Of a DNA stretch of 64,000 nt, positions 1 to 13,080 are shown in pieces. Each line of letters starts with the position of its first letter. Position 1 is the first letter of the stretch. The notes under the pieces are model-generated. The model had not been told where the DNA came from. It ran no database searches and saw only the letters and a program-made list of their open reading frames with translations. Origin of the DNA: Sipunculus nudus (Eukaryota > Annelida > Sipuncula > Golfingiida > Sipunculidae); assembly GCA_026874595.1 (NCBI GenBank), contig CM049313.1:59353159-59417158 (forward strand), given 5' to 3'. Position numbers and translations under genes: made by a program.

Positions 1-159
1 ACAGGACCAACATCTTCAACAAGATTGTGGATTGTTAGATGGAAGAAACAATAAATATGTGTCAGTATATGCTGCTAAAAATGGGGGTCTATTCTTAAAG
101 GGGGGGGGCCTACTATGTCTGGGGATACTCTGGCACCTGCCATGCCAGGAAATGTCTAG
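1..159 (+). mobile_element. 3' end of a non-autonomous Helitron (left part outside window)
   Basis: The sequence matches the last part of the two longer copies at 13081-15200 and 35598-37666. It ends in CTAG (156-159) followed by T. A hairpin (CTGGCA paired with TGCCAG, about 130-147) lies just upstream. A 3' hairpin followed by CTRR, with insertion before T, is the standard Helitron terminus. The 5' part lies beyond the window edge. No coding sequence is visible. Confidence 0.7.
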
Positions 160-282
160 TTTATTTAGGGGACATTATATAAATCTGTAATTTGATTTTT
201 TTGCAGAATATAAATAATTGATCTGATTACTTTTGTGTATTAAGAGCAGGGTGTCATATATAAGCAGGGGCATGTTGAGTCT

Positions 283-2000
283 TGTCATATGACATGTTCC
301 AGGCATAGCCTTGTCATATGACATGGTCAAGGCTGAGTTGTGTCAAGTCATATCATATGACATAGTCAAACTTGAGCCTTGTCATATAACATGGTCTAGG
401 TTAAACCTTGTCACATTACATGGTCCAGGTTAAACCTTGTCACATGACATGGTCCAGGTTGAAGCTTGCACATGACATGATCCAGATTGAGCTTTGTCAT
501 ATGGCATGATCCAGATTGAGTCTTGTCAAGTGACATGATCCAGGTTGGGTATTGTCAAGTGACAAGATCCAGGTTGGGTCTTGTCAAGTGATATGATCCA
601 GCTTGAGTCTTGTCAAGTGACATGATTCAGGATGGGCCTTGTCAAGCGACATGATCCAGGTTGGGTCTTGTCAAGTGACATGATCCAGGTTGGGTCTTGC
701 CAAGCAACATGATCTGGGTTGGGTCTTGTCTAGTGACGTGATCCAGGTTGGGTCTTGTCATGTAACATGATCCAGTTGGGTCTTGTCATGTAACATGATC
801 CAGGGTGGGTCTTGTCATGTAACATGATCTAGGTTGGGTCTTGTCATGTAACATGGTCCATGTTGGGTCTTGTCATGTAACATGATCCAGGTTTGGTCTT
901 GTCAAGCGACATGATCCCACATGGGTCTTGTCAAGCAACATGATCCAGGTTGGGTCTTGTCAAGCAACATGATCTTGGTTGAGTCTTGCCTAGTGACATG
1001 ATCCAGGTTGGGTATTGTCATGTAACATGATTCAGGTTGGGTCTTGTCATGTAACATGATCTAGGTTGGGTCTTGTCATGTAACATGATTCAGGTTGGGT
1101 CTTGTCCTGTAACATGATCTAGGTTGGGTCTCGTCATGTAACGTGATCCAGGTTGAGTCTTGTGAACTAACATGATCCAGGTTTGGTCTTGTCATGTAAT
1201 ATGATCCAGGTTGAGTCTTGTGAACTAACATGATCCAGGTTGGGTCTTGTCAAGTTATATGATCCAGGTTGGGTCTTGTCTAGCTACATGATCCAGGTTG
1301 GGTCTTGTCAAGCGACATGATCCAGGTTGAGTCTTGTGAACTGACATAATCCAGGATGGGTCTTGTCAAGCAACATGATCTGGGTTGGGTCTTGTCTAGT
1401 GACATGATCCAGGTTGGGTCTTGTCATGTAACATGATCTAGGTTGGGTCTTGTCATGTAACATGATCTAGGTTGGGTCTTGTCATGTAACATGATCCAGG
1501 TTGGGTCTTGTCATGTAACATGATCCAGGTTGGGTCTTGTCATGTAACATGATCCAGGTTGGGTCCTGTCATGTAACATGATCCAGGTTGGGTCTTGTCA
1601 TGTAACAGGATCTGGGTTTGGTCTTGTCATGTAACATGATCCAGGTTGGGTATTGTCATGTAACATGATCCAGGTTGGATCTTGTCATGTAACATGATCC
1701 AGCTTGAGTCTTGTCATGTAACATGATCAAGTTTGAGTCTTTTCATGTAACATGATCCAGCCTGAGTCTTGTCATGGAACATGATCCAGGTTGAGTCTTG
1801 TGAACTAACATGATCTAGGTTGGGTCTTGTCAAGTTATATGATCCAGGTTGGGTCTTGTCAAGCTACATGATCCAGGTTGGGTCTTGTCAAGCGACATGA
1901 TCCAGGTTGAGTCTTGTGAACTGACATAATCCAGGTTTGGTCTTGTTAACTGACTTGATCCAGGATGGGTTTTGTCAAATGACATGAACCTGATTAATTC
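283..2000. repeat. 29-bp minisatellite, roughly 55-60 copies
   Basis: A unit of 29 bases, of the type GGTTGGGTCTTGTCATGTAA plus CATGATCCA, is repeated head to tail. Units vary mostly at the CATGTAA segment (CAAGTGA, CAAGCGA, GAACTAA) and the variants occur in blocks, suggesting repeated unequal exchange. The first units (283-480) and last units (1920-2000) are the most divergent. 29 is not a multiple of three, and no long frame crosses the array. There are no unique spacers, so it is not a CRISPR array. Confidence 0.93.
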
Positions 2001-2319
2001 TGGTCACAATATGGTCCATACCGAAATATGTCAAATGTTCCTTGTTGACCTTGGATAAGACATGAGTTCATGTCAAGCTTGGTGATAAAAGCTTTGTCAT
2101 TTGATTGGTGTTAAACAGGCTAAGACTCAGCAGGATGCAGGGTTTGCTGTATCCTAATGTAATATAGCATACATAATGTTCTGAATGAGTTATTAAAAAA
2201 TCATTATTGTTGCAGATTACTCAATATTCCAGAAGACTGACTGGATGAGCAATTATTTATATTCCAATCAACATATTTATTGGAAACAAAATACTTCACA
2301 TTGGTTCTCTTGCAGTTAT

Positions 2320-2370
2320 TTGCACTAATTATCACCCACACTAACAACTATAAATAGCAGCTGACTCCAT
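2320..2370. repeat. Dispersed ~50-bp duplicate, copy 1
   Basis: The segment starting TTGCACTAATTATCACCCAC recurs at 3590-3640 with only about one difference, while the flanks do not match. Confidence 0.8.
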
Positions 2371-3589
2371 GCTTGATGAAGCCGGGGAGGCGTCATCCAG
2401 GGGCAGATGGGACCAGCAGCCACAGGAGAGGGAGGCTTGTAGTGAGAGATCGTTATGAGTGTTAATTGGTTAATGTTAATTAAGAGTTGGCTCAGTGGCA
2501 GGAAACTGTCAGCACAGCCATAAGCTGCCTGGATCATACGTCTTGCCTCCATGATTGACTCCTCAATGTCATAACCATCAGATCATATCATGCATCGCAT
2601 CTCAGTACTTACTTACTCAGCTTATTCCAATATCTGATGATTAGTTATAAACTTAAGATAATCCCTTGAACCTGTAATAAAAACAGGCCAGAAAATGCTG
2701 ATCCCATGCCACATAGGCTGTTTGTTTGCTTGTTTTTATGTGCATGTTTAAAATATGTTGGAGCCCACCAAAATAAACCAAATACATTCAACAAGGACAT
2801 CAGATGAACAAGAGCTTTGGAAATAAGGGTTTGCAGCTAGTGATCTTTCAGCTTGTACATGTATTCAACGTACCACAATAAGCTACATGGATTTTCTATT
2901 TGTCAACATGTTCACTGTTTACTTACAGCTGGTAGATAAACACAGTCATATGTCTGTCACAGAGGCGTTATAAGAAGCTTTCATAGCTGGAATTACCTGA
3001 AGTGCATTAATATGTTTGCATAGTAAACCAGAAATTACATAAATTCTGCAGATAAGGCAGGTGAGTACCTGGCTTTAATCAACATAGGTTATTTATACTA
3101 CAACTTAGTGCAATGATAATGAAATCATGAAATTCAGAGCTCCCTCTTTATGATGTGAGAGAAACTGTTTATCATAATATTTTTGTTGAATGCTGATATT
3201 TTGTTTCAGTTTACAAATTTTATACAGTGCAACTATAGAAAAAACCTCTTGTGCAATACATATGCCACCTTTGTATCTGTGTTTTCCTTTCATTTTCAAT
3301 AAATAAGCATGAAAGTAAAGATTAAAACTGAATTTTTGAAAACAAACAAAGTATTGGAGGTTAACCTGGTTTCAGCCAGAGTTTGAAAATAATTTCATGA
3401 TATAAAGGCTTCATGATCATGTGTAAGAGTAGCTGGTTCATAAATATTTATGTAGACTATTAAATATCATTAGCATATTACCCATTCTTGTGCTGGGACA
3501 GGTCTGCTTGCCTTCATGTGGGATGGATTCACCATGGGGCATGTTTGATCCAGCTGGATACACTGGCATAGTTTATAATAGATGACACT

Positions 3590-3640
3590 TTGCACTAATT
3601 ATCACCCACACTAACAACTATAAATAGCAACTGACTCCAT
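3590..3640. repeat. Dispersed ~50-bp duplicate, copy 2
   Basis: Near-identical to 2320-2370 in the same orientation, about 1.27 kb away. No flanking repeat structure was recognised. Confidence 0.8.
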
Positions 3641-3861
3641 CATATCACAGCCCTTTCTAAAAAAATGGTAAATTCCTCAGGATTTATTGGGAAATATGAG
3701 AAATGAACCCCCTTAGGACACACTTTGCATGGTTCTTGATAGTTCAAGACCACAATGTTCATTTCTGAGGTTGGTCACAGAGGAGTTGTGTGACAGTGGT
3801 TGATCGCCTCCACTGTCAGTTATGATGTAGATAATTTGAAAATAACATCAACTGAATTGTA

Positions 3862-4611
3862 AAATGTAGCATGTGGCATTAAGAGCCTGCAGAAACTGCT
3901 GAGGCCAACTTTGTGAAATGTAGCATGTGGCATTTAGAGCCTGCAGAAACTGCTGAGGCCAACTTTGTGAAATGTAGCATGTGGTATTTAGAGCCTGCAG
4001 AAACTGCTGAGGCCAACTTTGTGAAATGTAGCATGTGGCATTTAGAGCCTGCAGAAACTGCTGAGGCCAACTTTGTGAAATGTAGCATGTGACATTTAGA
4101 GCCTGCAGAAACTGCTGAGGCCAACTTTGTGAAATGTAGCATGTGGCATTTAGAGCCTGCAGAAACTGCTGAGGCCAACTTTGTGAAATGTAGCATGTGG
4201 CATTAAGAGCCTGCAGAAACTGCTGAGGCCAACTTTGTGAAATGTAGCATGTGGCATTTAGAGCCTGCAGAAACTGCTGAGGCCAACTTTGTGGAATGTA
4301 GCATGTGGCATTTAGAGCCTGCAGAAACTGCTGAGGCCAACTTTGTGAAATGTAGCATGTGGCATTTAGAGCCTGCAAAAACTGCTGAGGCCAACTTTGT
4401 GAAATGTAGCATGTGGCATTTAGAGCCTGCAGAAACTGCTGAGGCCAACTTTGTGAAATGTAGCATGTGGCATTTAGAGCCTGCAGAAACTGCTGAGGCC
4501 AACTTTGTGAAATGTAGCATGTGGCATTTAGAGCCTGCAGGAACTGCTGAGGCCACCTTTGTGAAATGTAGCATGTGGTATTTAGAGCCTGCAGAAACCG
4601 CTGAGGCCAAC
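3862..4611. repeat. 54-bp minisatellite, about 14 copies
   Basis: A 54-base unit is repeated almost perfectly. It contains GTAGCATGTGGCATTTAGAG and CTGCAGAAACTGCTGAGGCC. Because 54 is 18 codons, several frames on both strands stay open, the longest being 287 codons on the minus strand. These open frames are a by-product of the period and I do not call them genes. Differences are scattered single bases, mainly near the 3' end (4300-4610), and the array stops abruptly at a TATAC-rich segment. Confidence 0.93.
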
Positions 4612-7600
4612 TTATATACTTATATACTAGTAAAATGTATGCTTCCAGTTGCAACCACTTTTGTTTGTAATAGCTTGTAGTATTGTACAGTATATCTGTT
4701 AACACATACATGCTGCATTTGAACTATAAATTATATCATTTATTATATTATTTTTAAAAACAATGATTATAACCTATTCAAGCAGTAACCAGTGAAAAGT
4801 ATATTTATGATAGAAGACTTGAAGTCTTGCTGTGGTAAAATTGACTTAACAGGTTCCAGGAAATAAAAATTCTTAGACAGCAAATGACATGCCGGTAAAT
4901 CCTTCAGAAAGTATTACTGATAAGGACATCTTTTTTTATGAATGTGTATATTGTAACGAGAAGAACTGATATTTATGAGTTGATTAATTTAAACCATTGT
5001 TCTTTGGACAATAGTTATGAAGATAAATGATCAATGAATATATTCACAGGTCGAGTACATTTTTCTGCTACCTCTGCTTAAAAGCAAACTCCCATCATAA
5101 AGTCACTTACAGGGGCTGCCTGTGGAGAATACTAAAGACTTAAATCTGTACAAGGGGTGAGAGGGTGATAAGAAGCCCAGTAGTACTCGAAGAACAGCGT
5201 TATGGCCAGGCATTGGTAACTTTTCTATCTCTGGTAGATAAGAAATCCCATTGTATGCAGCAGAGCGACAGCCCTGGGGGAATTGTGTATGACTTGAATA
5301 GATGATACAGTGCTTGGCATGCTCTGTGGCTGGTTTTTGGAAAAAAGGTTTGGATGGTGCAGTTTTATTTACATAACATTAGGCCCCACTGGATGCAACA
5401 GTCACAAGAAGGAGAGTGGATTTTAAACTGAGCTGACCTGCATTTTAACTAAGCTATAGCTACATACCAGTAGATTTCAAGCTGAGCTGATATATTTTCT
5501 GTGGTAAAATTGCACCAAGTCATCTAAAGCTCAGCTTACTGGATCTGATAAGCTTGAGCTATATACACTATACACTGGCTATATACAGGATCATGAGCTG
5601 TGTTGACCTGTCTGTATAAGCTATAAATATAATTCCATAAATATGCTAGTTAGAACTGCTTACTCAAACTTCATTGTTAAGTTTTGTCTTTATGCAGATT
5701 CTGACAGAAAAAATCAGCTTAAAAATAAACTGTGGCTTCATTCTCTCAGAGACCTAATCAGATTTGACCTGTTTATAAGCTGAAGTTATGCCCCAAAAAA
5801 TTTTCACTGTTTTATTCTTTTATTCGACACATATCAAGTAAATATATTCTTTGTACCTTTAATAAAAATAAGCCAAAGAGACTATCAGATGATGTGGTGC
5901 ACATGTTGTCAGTTTTGGTAAAATATCCATGTGCTGATGATGTATGGGGTCCATGAAAATTGCCACTGATCACAATCCAAACATGACCAATGACTACATC
6001 TGGCCACATCAGATGAGGCAGAGTTTTGCAGATGACTAAAGACGGCTTCTCATGCTCTTCCCAGCAAGAATAATACATTGACGGTACAAGTTAGGATTGT
6101 GATAGTTCATTTCCCCTTTCAGAGTGTCCATGATGTACATGGTCTTAGTAATCATTAGTGCAAGCATACCCATGAGTGTAATTTACCTGAAACATGGAAC
6201 TGGAGCTGGCTCATCCAAAATTCTCAAGTTGTTAGATTTTTCAAGGCCGAAATAGTGACCTTTTTAACTTGACTTGTACAGATTTCCCCAGGGTTTCATT
6301 GTAATGCTGCGGCATCCCAGTTTCTCCTTCAGTTTTTCTGTGTTTAATTAATATCCACCCCCATGGGTACATAATGACAGACCTGTTATTTTCACCCATA
6401 TCTTGTTCTTTTGGTCTGTCAGAGGGTTTCTTGGTTACTGGTCTGTGAATTGAATTAAGCAGTATTTCATAGAAAGCCACACCTGCCTGGCAGTGACAGT
6501 TTGTTAGATTGTTAAATTCTTGAATTAACATGATCTTGAAATGAATGAATTTTTGCCAGTTATCATGTTAAAATGAATAGCCACTGATTGTTCCATCTAC
6601 CAAAATATCTTTTGTGCTGTGATGGTGGTTCAGATAAGTTAGTTTATTACATAAGTTGATACATGTATATATATTATTTATGATTGAAATGATTTTTGTG
6701 TATAGAAGTCAGTGCTTAACATTTGTTTGTTTTAAGAAATTTGAACCATGAACTGTAGTTTGCACTGAGTATTAAATTAGGACGAAGTCAGTCAAATGAC
6801 AATTGATGATAGGTTACCATGAAACAATCTGGATTTCAAGGTTTCTATGTGAAAAGATGGCAGTTATAAAGCATAATAGTAACAGGCTTCTGTGATCTCA
6901 AAGCCTCGAGGTGATGAGTTAGACTCTCGGATGAGGACAGTGACATTGTTCACATTCGTCAGTACCAAGGGTGAGTGCTCAGGGAAGGCTGTGCCTGACA
7001 GCTGTGTAACACTCACAAAAGAGTGCTTATTTGGAGGGTACCTCAATGTTATGACCTGGCTATGAGGGTTATATTACACAAACATGATATACATTGGGCC
7101 TGTGTGACAGTGATCCTGTGCTGCCACTTGTTACCTGGTCCTAAATTGAAATGGATCTCTGCATATACATCCATGTATATACTTCGGATAAGCATCAAAT
7201 AAGATCTAGACAAAAAAAAGCACCATAAGGTAAAAAAAAATTAAAGGTAGGTTTCACTGGCACCGCGAATGTCAATTTTAACCCCCCAAATCAAAATTTT
7301 TATTTTGATTTTCAATAAACACCTATTTTGAGTTCCAGCCGCTCATACACTTCTTGCAAGAATACAAATAATACAATTTTGATCAGATTTCCTTTGTTAT
7401 GTAGTGCTTTTACCTGTTTAGCAAAACAATTCTGTTGTTATCAAGTTTTTCCCTGATCATATGGCATTTAAAAAAAAATTCCCCTGGCCTACTGATACCT
7501 GAAAAAAGTGCCTGGGAGCCCAACCTTTTTTTTAGGCCTTAAGCAGTTATTAATTTAAGGAAAAATCTACTCTGTCAGATAAAACTTCAACTGGTAGGGT

Positions 7601-8980
7601 TCTTGGTAGAAACTGTACTTGAACCTGGGACTTCAAGTTGCAGGGTGTTTCATTGAACAGTATTCAGCACATGCACGTTCTAATTTTGATATTTCCTGTA
7701 ATTAGATGGACATGAAACGTAGGGCAACCAGGACATGTCTCATCAAAAGTATCCCATGCTCTTCATCTCTGTACAGGGAGTGACAGAACAAGAACTGGCT
7801 TCCTGGTGGGTTGCCATGGTAACTGGGAGATGGGAGGAGGTTGATCCAGGCCAAGTCAGTCGGTGAAGGAGTGTGGGACATGATTTTAGCCTTGTTTAAC
7901 CATCTTCTTCATGAAGCACCAGCTGATATCCTTCAGATTCCCTAATATAGAAATTTAAACCTGTGCCTGGTTCAGGATTAAATGTGGCATTACAAATCCC
8001 AAGGGATATTCTGGTGTCACAGTCAACTGGCATTACTGTGTTAATTATGGTGACATTGTGTGGGAGTTCTTCTGCAGGATCAAATGTTTAATTACCTTTC
8101 AATTAAAGAGCATTTTCCTGGCACACAGGTCATTCACACACATAAGGCAAGGCATTACCTGTGAATGATTTGTCCATTGTCTCCTAGTAAAGATGTTCAT
8201 TGAGGGAGGAAGAGGGAGTGAAATATTAGATATATGTCAGTATAGTTGTCAGTCAGGCTGTGAATTAGCAGTGGGTCAGTGTCTGTCATCCTTCTGTCTG
8301 GCCAGGTGGCTGTCCATTAGGAAGGCACAAATCATAACTGTAAGACCTAGAGAGTATTTGCTTAGCATCCTGACAAGTCCTGATTAAATCTCATTGGGAA
8401 CCAAAAATTAGGTTACATTGGCCTTTATTATGCAAGCTACATGGTGAAAACATGTTTAAGATCAGAGTGAAAGTCATATCATAACACAGTGGATATTTTA
8501 TAACATAAATTTCACACTTTATTTCATCTAATTTTCTGAAGGAAGGACCCTTTAAAAATAGTTTTCATAAATGGTGATTTTTATACTTTCATAATCAGGG
8601 AATCAGTCAGTTAAATAGCATTTCCCTTACATAGTTCATAGTAAATTCAGACATAAGGCAAGGCATTACCTGTTACAATCAGGAAGCATTTGACACGGGG
8701 ATGTTTGAGGTGAAATTCATCAATAACAATCAGTTTAACAATTGCCATCCATCCTGTTGCATTGATTGCATGGCAAACAGCTAGTAATCTTGACATTAGG
8801 CTACTAATGATGAATTAACACAAAAAATATAGATGTGATCTGAAAACAAAAGTGAAAATCTGTCTCTGTTGTAAAGTCTTATCCTGTGTTACATGTAAGC
8901 CATGCTTGTATTCATGTGGCCAGAAATTCAACAGACATTGACAGGTATTTACCAATATGCTGAGTTGCAACACAGTTTTT
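4612..8980. other. Non-coding stretch without recognised elements
   Basis: AT-rich sequence with only short chance open frames. A small duplicate, 'cataaggcaaggcattacct', occurs at about 8141 and 8653. I see no exon with convincing splice sites and no element termini. Confidence 0.45.
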
Positions 8981-9944
8981 AGCTCAGCTGACTTTCAGTC
9001 ATGCTGGGCTATAGCGATGGCTCTTTGTCCGGCGTTCTTCCGTCTGTCCGTCCGGCCAGCCTTCCGTCCGTTAGCAGGGCACAAATCGTAACCGTAGGGG
9101 TTAGGGCCATGAACCCTATGCAGTCTTAGAGGTTCTAAAAAGATCTCCTTGCAAACCTGAAATTAGGTCACTGCGACCTATATTCTCGAAGTTATGGGGT
9201 GTGTTTGCACCCCCCAGAAATACTTCTTTTAGCCAAAATTTTCATCCAAAACCTTCCATCTTTCACATACAGCTCACCTACCAACAGGGGAAGAATCATA
9301 ATTATTTTGAGGTCACAAGGTCAAAAGTCAAGGTCACAGAACCAACTTCTTTGAAAGCCTCAGGATGCATTTTAAGCCAAACCTTTCATCCCAATTCTTT
9401 GATCTTTCACATATAGCTCACCTACTAAGTGGGAGAAGAATCCTATAGATGTTGAGGTCACAAGGTCAAAGGTCAGGGTCACAGGATCCACTTCTTTGAA
9501 AAGGTTGTGGACACATTTCAAGCTAGACCTTTCATTCCAAACCTTTCAGCACTGATATCGCTTCTCTGCAAACAGGGGAAAAGACCTGTTGATTTTGAGG
9601 TCAAAGGTCAAGTTCACAGCACCCTCTTCTTGCGTGGAGTCATTTTAAGGCAAACTTTTCAATCTATACTTTCCATCTGTCATATATGGCTTGCCTACTA
9701 ATAGGAGAAGAAGCCTATAACTGTTGAGTTCAAAAGGTCAAAGGTAAAGGTCACAATATTGTTCTAAATGCTTGTGAACATATTTCAAATGAAACTGTTC
9801 AACCCAAACCTTCAGTCTTTCACATATGCCACATCTATGCATCACTGAATTTGATTCAAACTTCATATTTATGGGTCTTTTTGCATGAAGAAATAACTAA
9901 TTGTATTCGCCAAAACAGAGTTTTGCGGATACTATGTTTTCAGC

Positions 9945-9994
9945 TGGCCGCCGCCGCAGCCGCCGCCCCCGCCGCCGCCGCCGCCGCCGCGGCC
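9945..9994. repeat. (CCG)n simple repeat
   Basis: A run of GCCGCC-type triplets inside the Helitron, the most GC-rich spot in the window. Short glycine- or proline-rich open frames arise from it and are not considered genes. Confidence 0.9.
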
Positions 9995-10159
9995 GCGTAG
10001 GTGTCCGGAGAACTCCTCCGTAACCGCTGGGCGGAATTTTCCGAAACCCGGGATTATGTTCGGGTCACATGTGAACTGCTGCGCCCCGATTTTGTTTTGA
10101 CCTCTGACCTTTGCTTTGCGCTCTGCGTCCGTTTGTGCGTCTGTTTCCACACATAAACC

Positions 10160-11560
10160 CACATATCTCGGGAACCGTTTGACCGATCAGGAAAATTTTT
10201 TTGCACAAATGTAGCCCTCGGAGAGCTTTATAACATACACCAAAAATGGTGGCGCCACCTGCAACCATGTTTGCACAGTGTCCATCTGTTCGTCTGCCTT
10301 GGGTTAAAATCACTCATATCTCTGCAGTGACTTGACTAATTCACCTGAAATTTGGCATACTTAAACATCCTGGATAGCTTTTCTGATTTTATGACAGGTG
10401 GCGCCACCTACATTCACGTTTACGCTGCAGACATCCAAGCTCATATCTCGGGAACCGTTTGACTGATCAGGAAAATTCTTTTGCACAAATGTAGCCCTTG
10501 GAGAGCTTTATAACATACACCAAAAATGGTGGCGCCACCTGCAACCATGTTTGCACAGTGTCCATTTGTTTATCTGCCTTGGGTTAAAATCACTCATATC
10601 TCTGCAGTGACTTGACTAATTCACCTGAAATTTGGCATGCGTATACATCCTGGATAGCTTTTCTGATTTTGTGACAGGTGGCGCCACCTACATTCACGTT
10701 TAAGCTGCAGACATCCAAGCTCATAACTCGGGAACCGTTTGACGGATCAGGAAAATTCTTTTGCACAAATGTAGCCCTTGGAGAGCTTTATAACATACAC
10801 CAAAAATGGTGGTGCAACCTGCAACCATGTTTGCACAGTGTCCATCTGTTTGTCTGCCTTGGGTTAAAATCACTCATATCTCTGCAGTGACTTGACTAAT
10901 TCACCTGAAATTTGGCATGCGTATACATCCTGGATAGTTTTTCTGATTTTATGACAGGTGGCGCCACCTACATTCACGTTTACGCTGCAGACATCCAAGC
11001 TCATATCTCCGGAACCGTTTGACCGATCAGGAAAATTTTTTTGCACAAATGTAGCCCTTGGAGAGCTTTATAACATACACCGAAAATGGTGGCACCCCCT
11101 GCAACCATGTTTGCACAGTGTCCATCTGTTCGTCTGCCTTGGGTTTAAATCACTCATATCTCTGCAGTGGTTTGACTAATTCACCTGAAATTCGGCATGC
11201 TTATACATCCTGGATAGCTTTTCTGATTTTATGACAGGTGGCGCCACCTACAATCAAGTTTACGCTGCAGACATCCAAGCTCATATCTAGGGAACCGTTT
11301 GACCGATTGGGCCAAAATTTTGCATGTGTATAAATCTCACATAGCTCTTTATCATACGCAAAACTGGTGGCGCCACCTGCAGCCATGTTTGCACAGCTCC
11401 CATCTGTTTGTCTGCCATGGGATAAAATCACTCATATCTCGGCAGTGGTTTGACATATCTGCCTAAAATTTTGCAAGTTTATACATCCTTGACAGCTCTC
11501 TTGATTTTATGACAGGTGGCGCCACCTGCATTCTAGTTTATGCAGCAGATATCCAAGCTC
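10160..11560. repeat. 280-bp tandem repeat, five copies plus a degenerate one
   Basis: Units start near 10162, 10442, 10722, 11002 and 11282 with 'catatctcgggaaccgtttg'. Most units carry two copies of the 12-base palindrome GGTGGCGCCACC (e.g. 10248-10259 and 10397-10408). The last units are more divergent. Confidence 0.92.
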
Positions 11561-11925
11561 ATATCTTGGGAACTGTTTGACCGATTGGGCCAAAGTTTTG
11601 CATGTGTAGAGCTTTCTGGATTTTTTGGTAGGTAGCGCAACCTACATACACAATTTGGCTGCAGACATCCATGCTAATATGCAACACTTCACCCGTTCCA
11701 CTCTGATTTAGGCGGATACAAGTAGTCGCTTGTCGACTACCCGTATTCTAGTTGATTTTGAGGTCAGCTGGTCAGGAGGTTAAAGGTTGCAGGTCTAAGT
11801 TATTCACTCATTGGTTGCCAAGTAATTACACCCGGCCAGATGTAAGTGGTAAGTAGTTACCCATCATTTAGAAAGAATCCAGTTGATATGTGGGCAAAAG
11901 GCCAAGGTCATAGGTCAGGGATGTT

Positions 11926-13080
11926 CACAATAACTTATTTTGTAGACCATCTCTATTTTTCTTGTTTTCTTGTATATATAACCATGGCACTCACAACTGG
12001 TACATCTCACTATGAGCCCATAATTGTCAGTGACACTTGTGATATATGACTCCCTTTTGTATCAGCTCATGGAGTGATAAGGATATATCATTAGTGCATA
12101 ACAAAAACACTGTTGCTGGAATGCTTTGGCCAGGCATTAAGTCTATGAGAGTTAAGTGTTAAGGTTTAGCTACTGATTTATAAAATGATGGGAACATTTT
12201 GCAGTTTATATCATGGAATCATAGCAATAAACTTAGTTTTCTAGATATCTGAATATTATTATACAAATCATCAGATATACCAGCAAGTGTTTGTTCTGAT
12301 AATATGTGGGTCTTTACCTGGATTTAGGATGGCTTTATTTGATTACAAGACTCTTTTCTTTTAGGTTTTGCAGTTTACCTACCCTGCTGACCCCATTGAA
12401 TAGTAAGCTGATAATTAAAACAAATTGGACTTGCACTTTTTACATTTGCATGTTCATAAATCTGATATGAGAGCTCTCCAACCTGATCATGCCTTTTGAA
12501 TTGTTTTAGACATTCATAACTGTTACATTCTTTGAAGCTATTGCTACAAGTTTAGTGTCTTATTGGAGGATGTGTGATATCAAATGTCAGACTTGTCAGA
12601 AAACCATTATGTCTGCCAGGTAGCCATTTCAGAAATCCTTTTGCCAGGGCAGTTTCTGTGATTTTTTTATGATGTTTGGTCCCTTTTAGAGGATGTTTGT
12701 TGTTCAATTTCCGACCTGTCAGAAATCCAATATGGCCACCAGGAAGCCATCTTTAAATTCCTTTAGAACATATTATCTCAAGAACTATTAAAGTGAATGC
12801 AGTGGGATGTATATTAATGTTGCATTGGGTCAAAGATTTCTTAATAAATATGACCATAATTTATGAAAGCTCAGTACAGTTGACTTGTATTGAATAAAAA
12901 TTAATATGGAAGCACCCGTTTCACAATAATTCTTGCATGGATTTCCCTGATCTTTTGCTATATTTTGATCTTAAGTGTGGCCTGTGTGGTATTCCTTTTG
13001 AGACTGACAGGTATCGAGCAAGCTGTGGGATTAGTTCCTGATAGCTCAACAACCATCCATTTTGCCTCGGACCATCATTG
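11926..13080. other. Non-coding stretch with a degenerate ~120-bp repeat
   Basis: Between 12560 and 12790 two degenerate units share 'gtcagaaa.cca.tatg.c..ccagg.agccat'. Similar units (accagccagccattttagag, ggcagccattttgaaattcc) occur at 18890-19180, so this is a dispersed repeat. Nothing else was recognised. Confidence 0.5.

Larger units (their letters stand above)
2001..3861. other. Non-coding stretch, presumed intron or upstream sequence
   Basis: I see no supported exon and no mobile-element ends here. The only structure noticed is a dispersed duplicate of about 50 bp, at 2320-2370 and again at 3590-3640. Confidence 0.5.
9907..11751 (+). mobile_element. Non-autonomous Helitron with 280-bp tandem core
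   Basis: The 3' end has a perfect 7-bp stem, GTAGTCG and CGACTAC around a 5-base loop (11722-11740), followed by CTAG (11748-11751) and a T. The probable 5' end starts TC at 9907 and includes a short CGCCAAAAC/GTTTTGCGG hairpin. The interior is a (CCG)n block and five 280-bp tandem units. No Rep/helicase frame is present. Right-flank sequence continues the interrupted host element, which supports the boundary. Confidence 0.72.
8981..11925 (+). mobile_element. Pearl-like hairpin-ended element with 140-bp core repeats, interrupted by a Helitron
   Basis: It begins with a degenerate copy of the family's 5' hairpin (AGCTCAGCTGACT... at 8981) and a short GTCC-rich tract (9030-9065). Then come about five tandem units of roughly 140 bp (9230-9900), each with 'aggtcacaaggtcaaaggtca'-like sequence. 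The array is split by the Helitron at 9907-11751 and resumes at 11752 with 'ttgattttgaggtca', as expected of a nested insertion. The usual 3' palindrome plus CTTGTT is missing, so the 3' limit is approximate. Confidence 0.6.

Noticed and set aside
283..2000. Regular 29-bp repeats as a CRISPR array
   Set aside because: Units are contiguous with no unique spacers, and the sequence is clearly animal.
3848..4711. 287-codon minus-strand frame as a repeat protein gene
   Set aside because: It is open only because the 54-bp unit is a multiple of three; no splice, promoter or homology support.
9932..10313. Gly-rich and other minus-strand frames at the Helitron 5' end
   Set aside because: Created by the (CCG)n block and Helitron tandem units.
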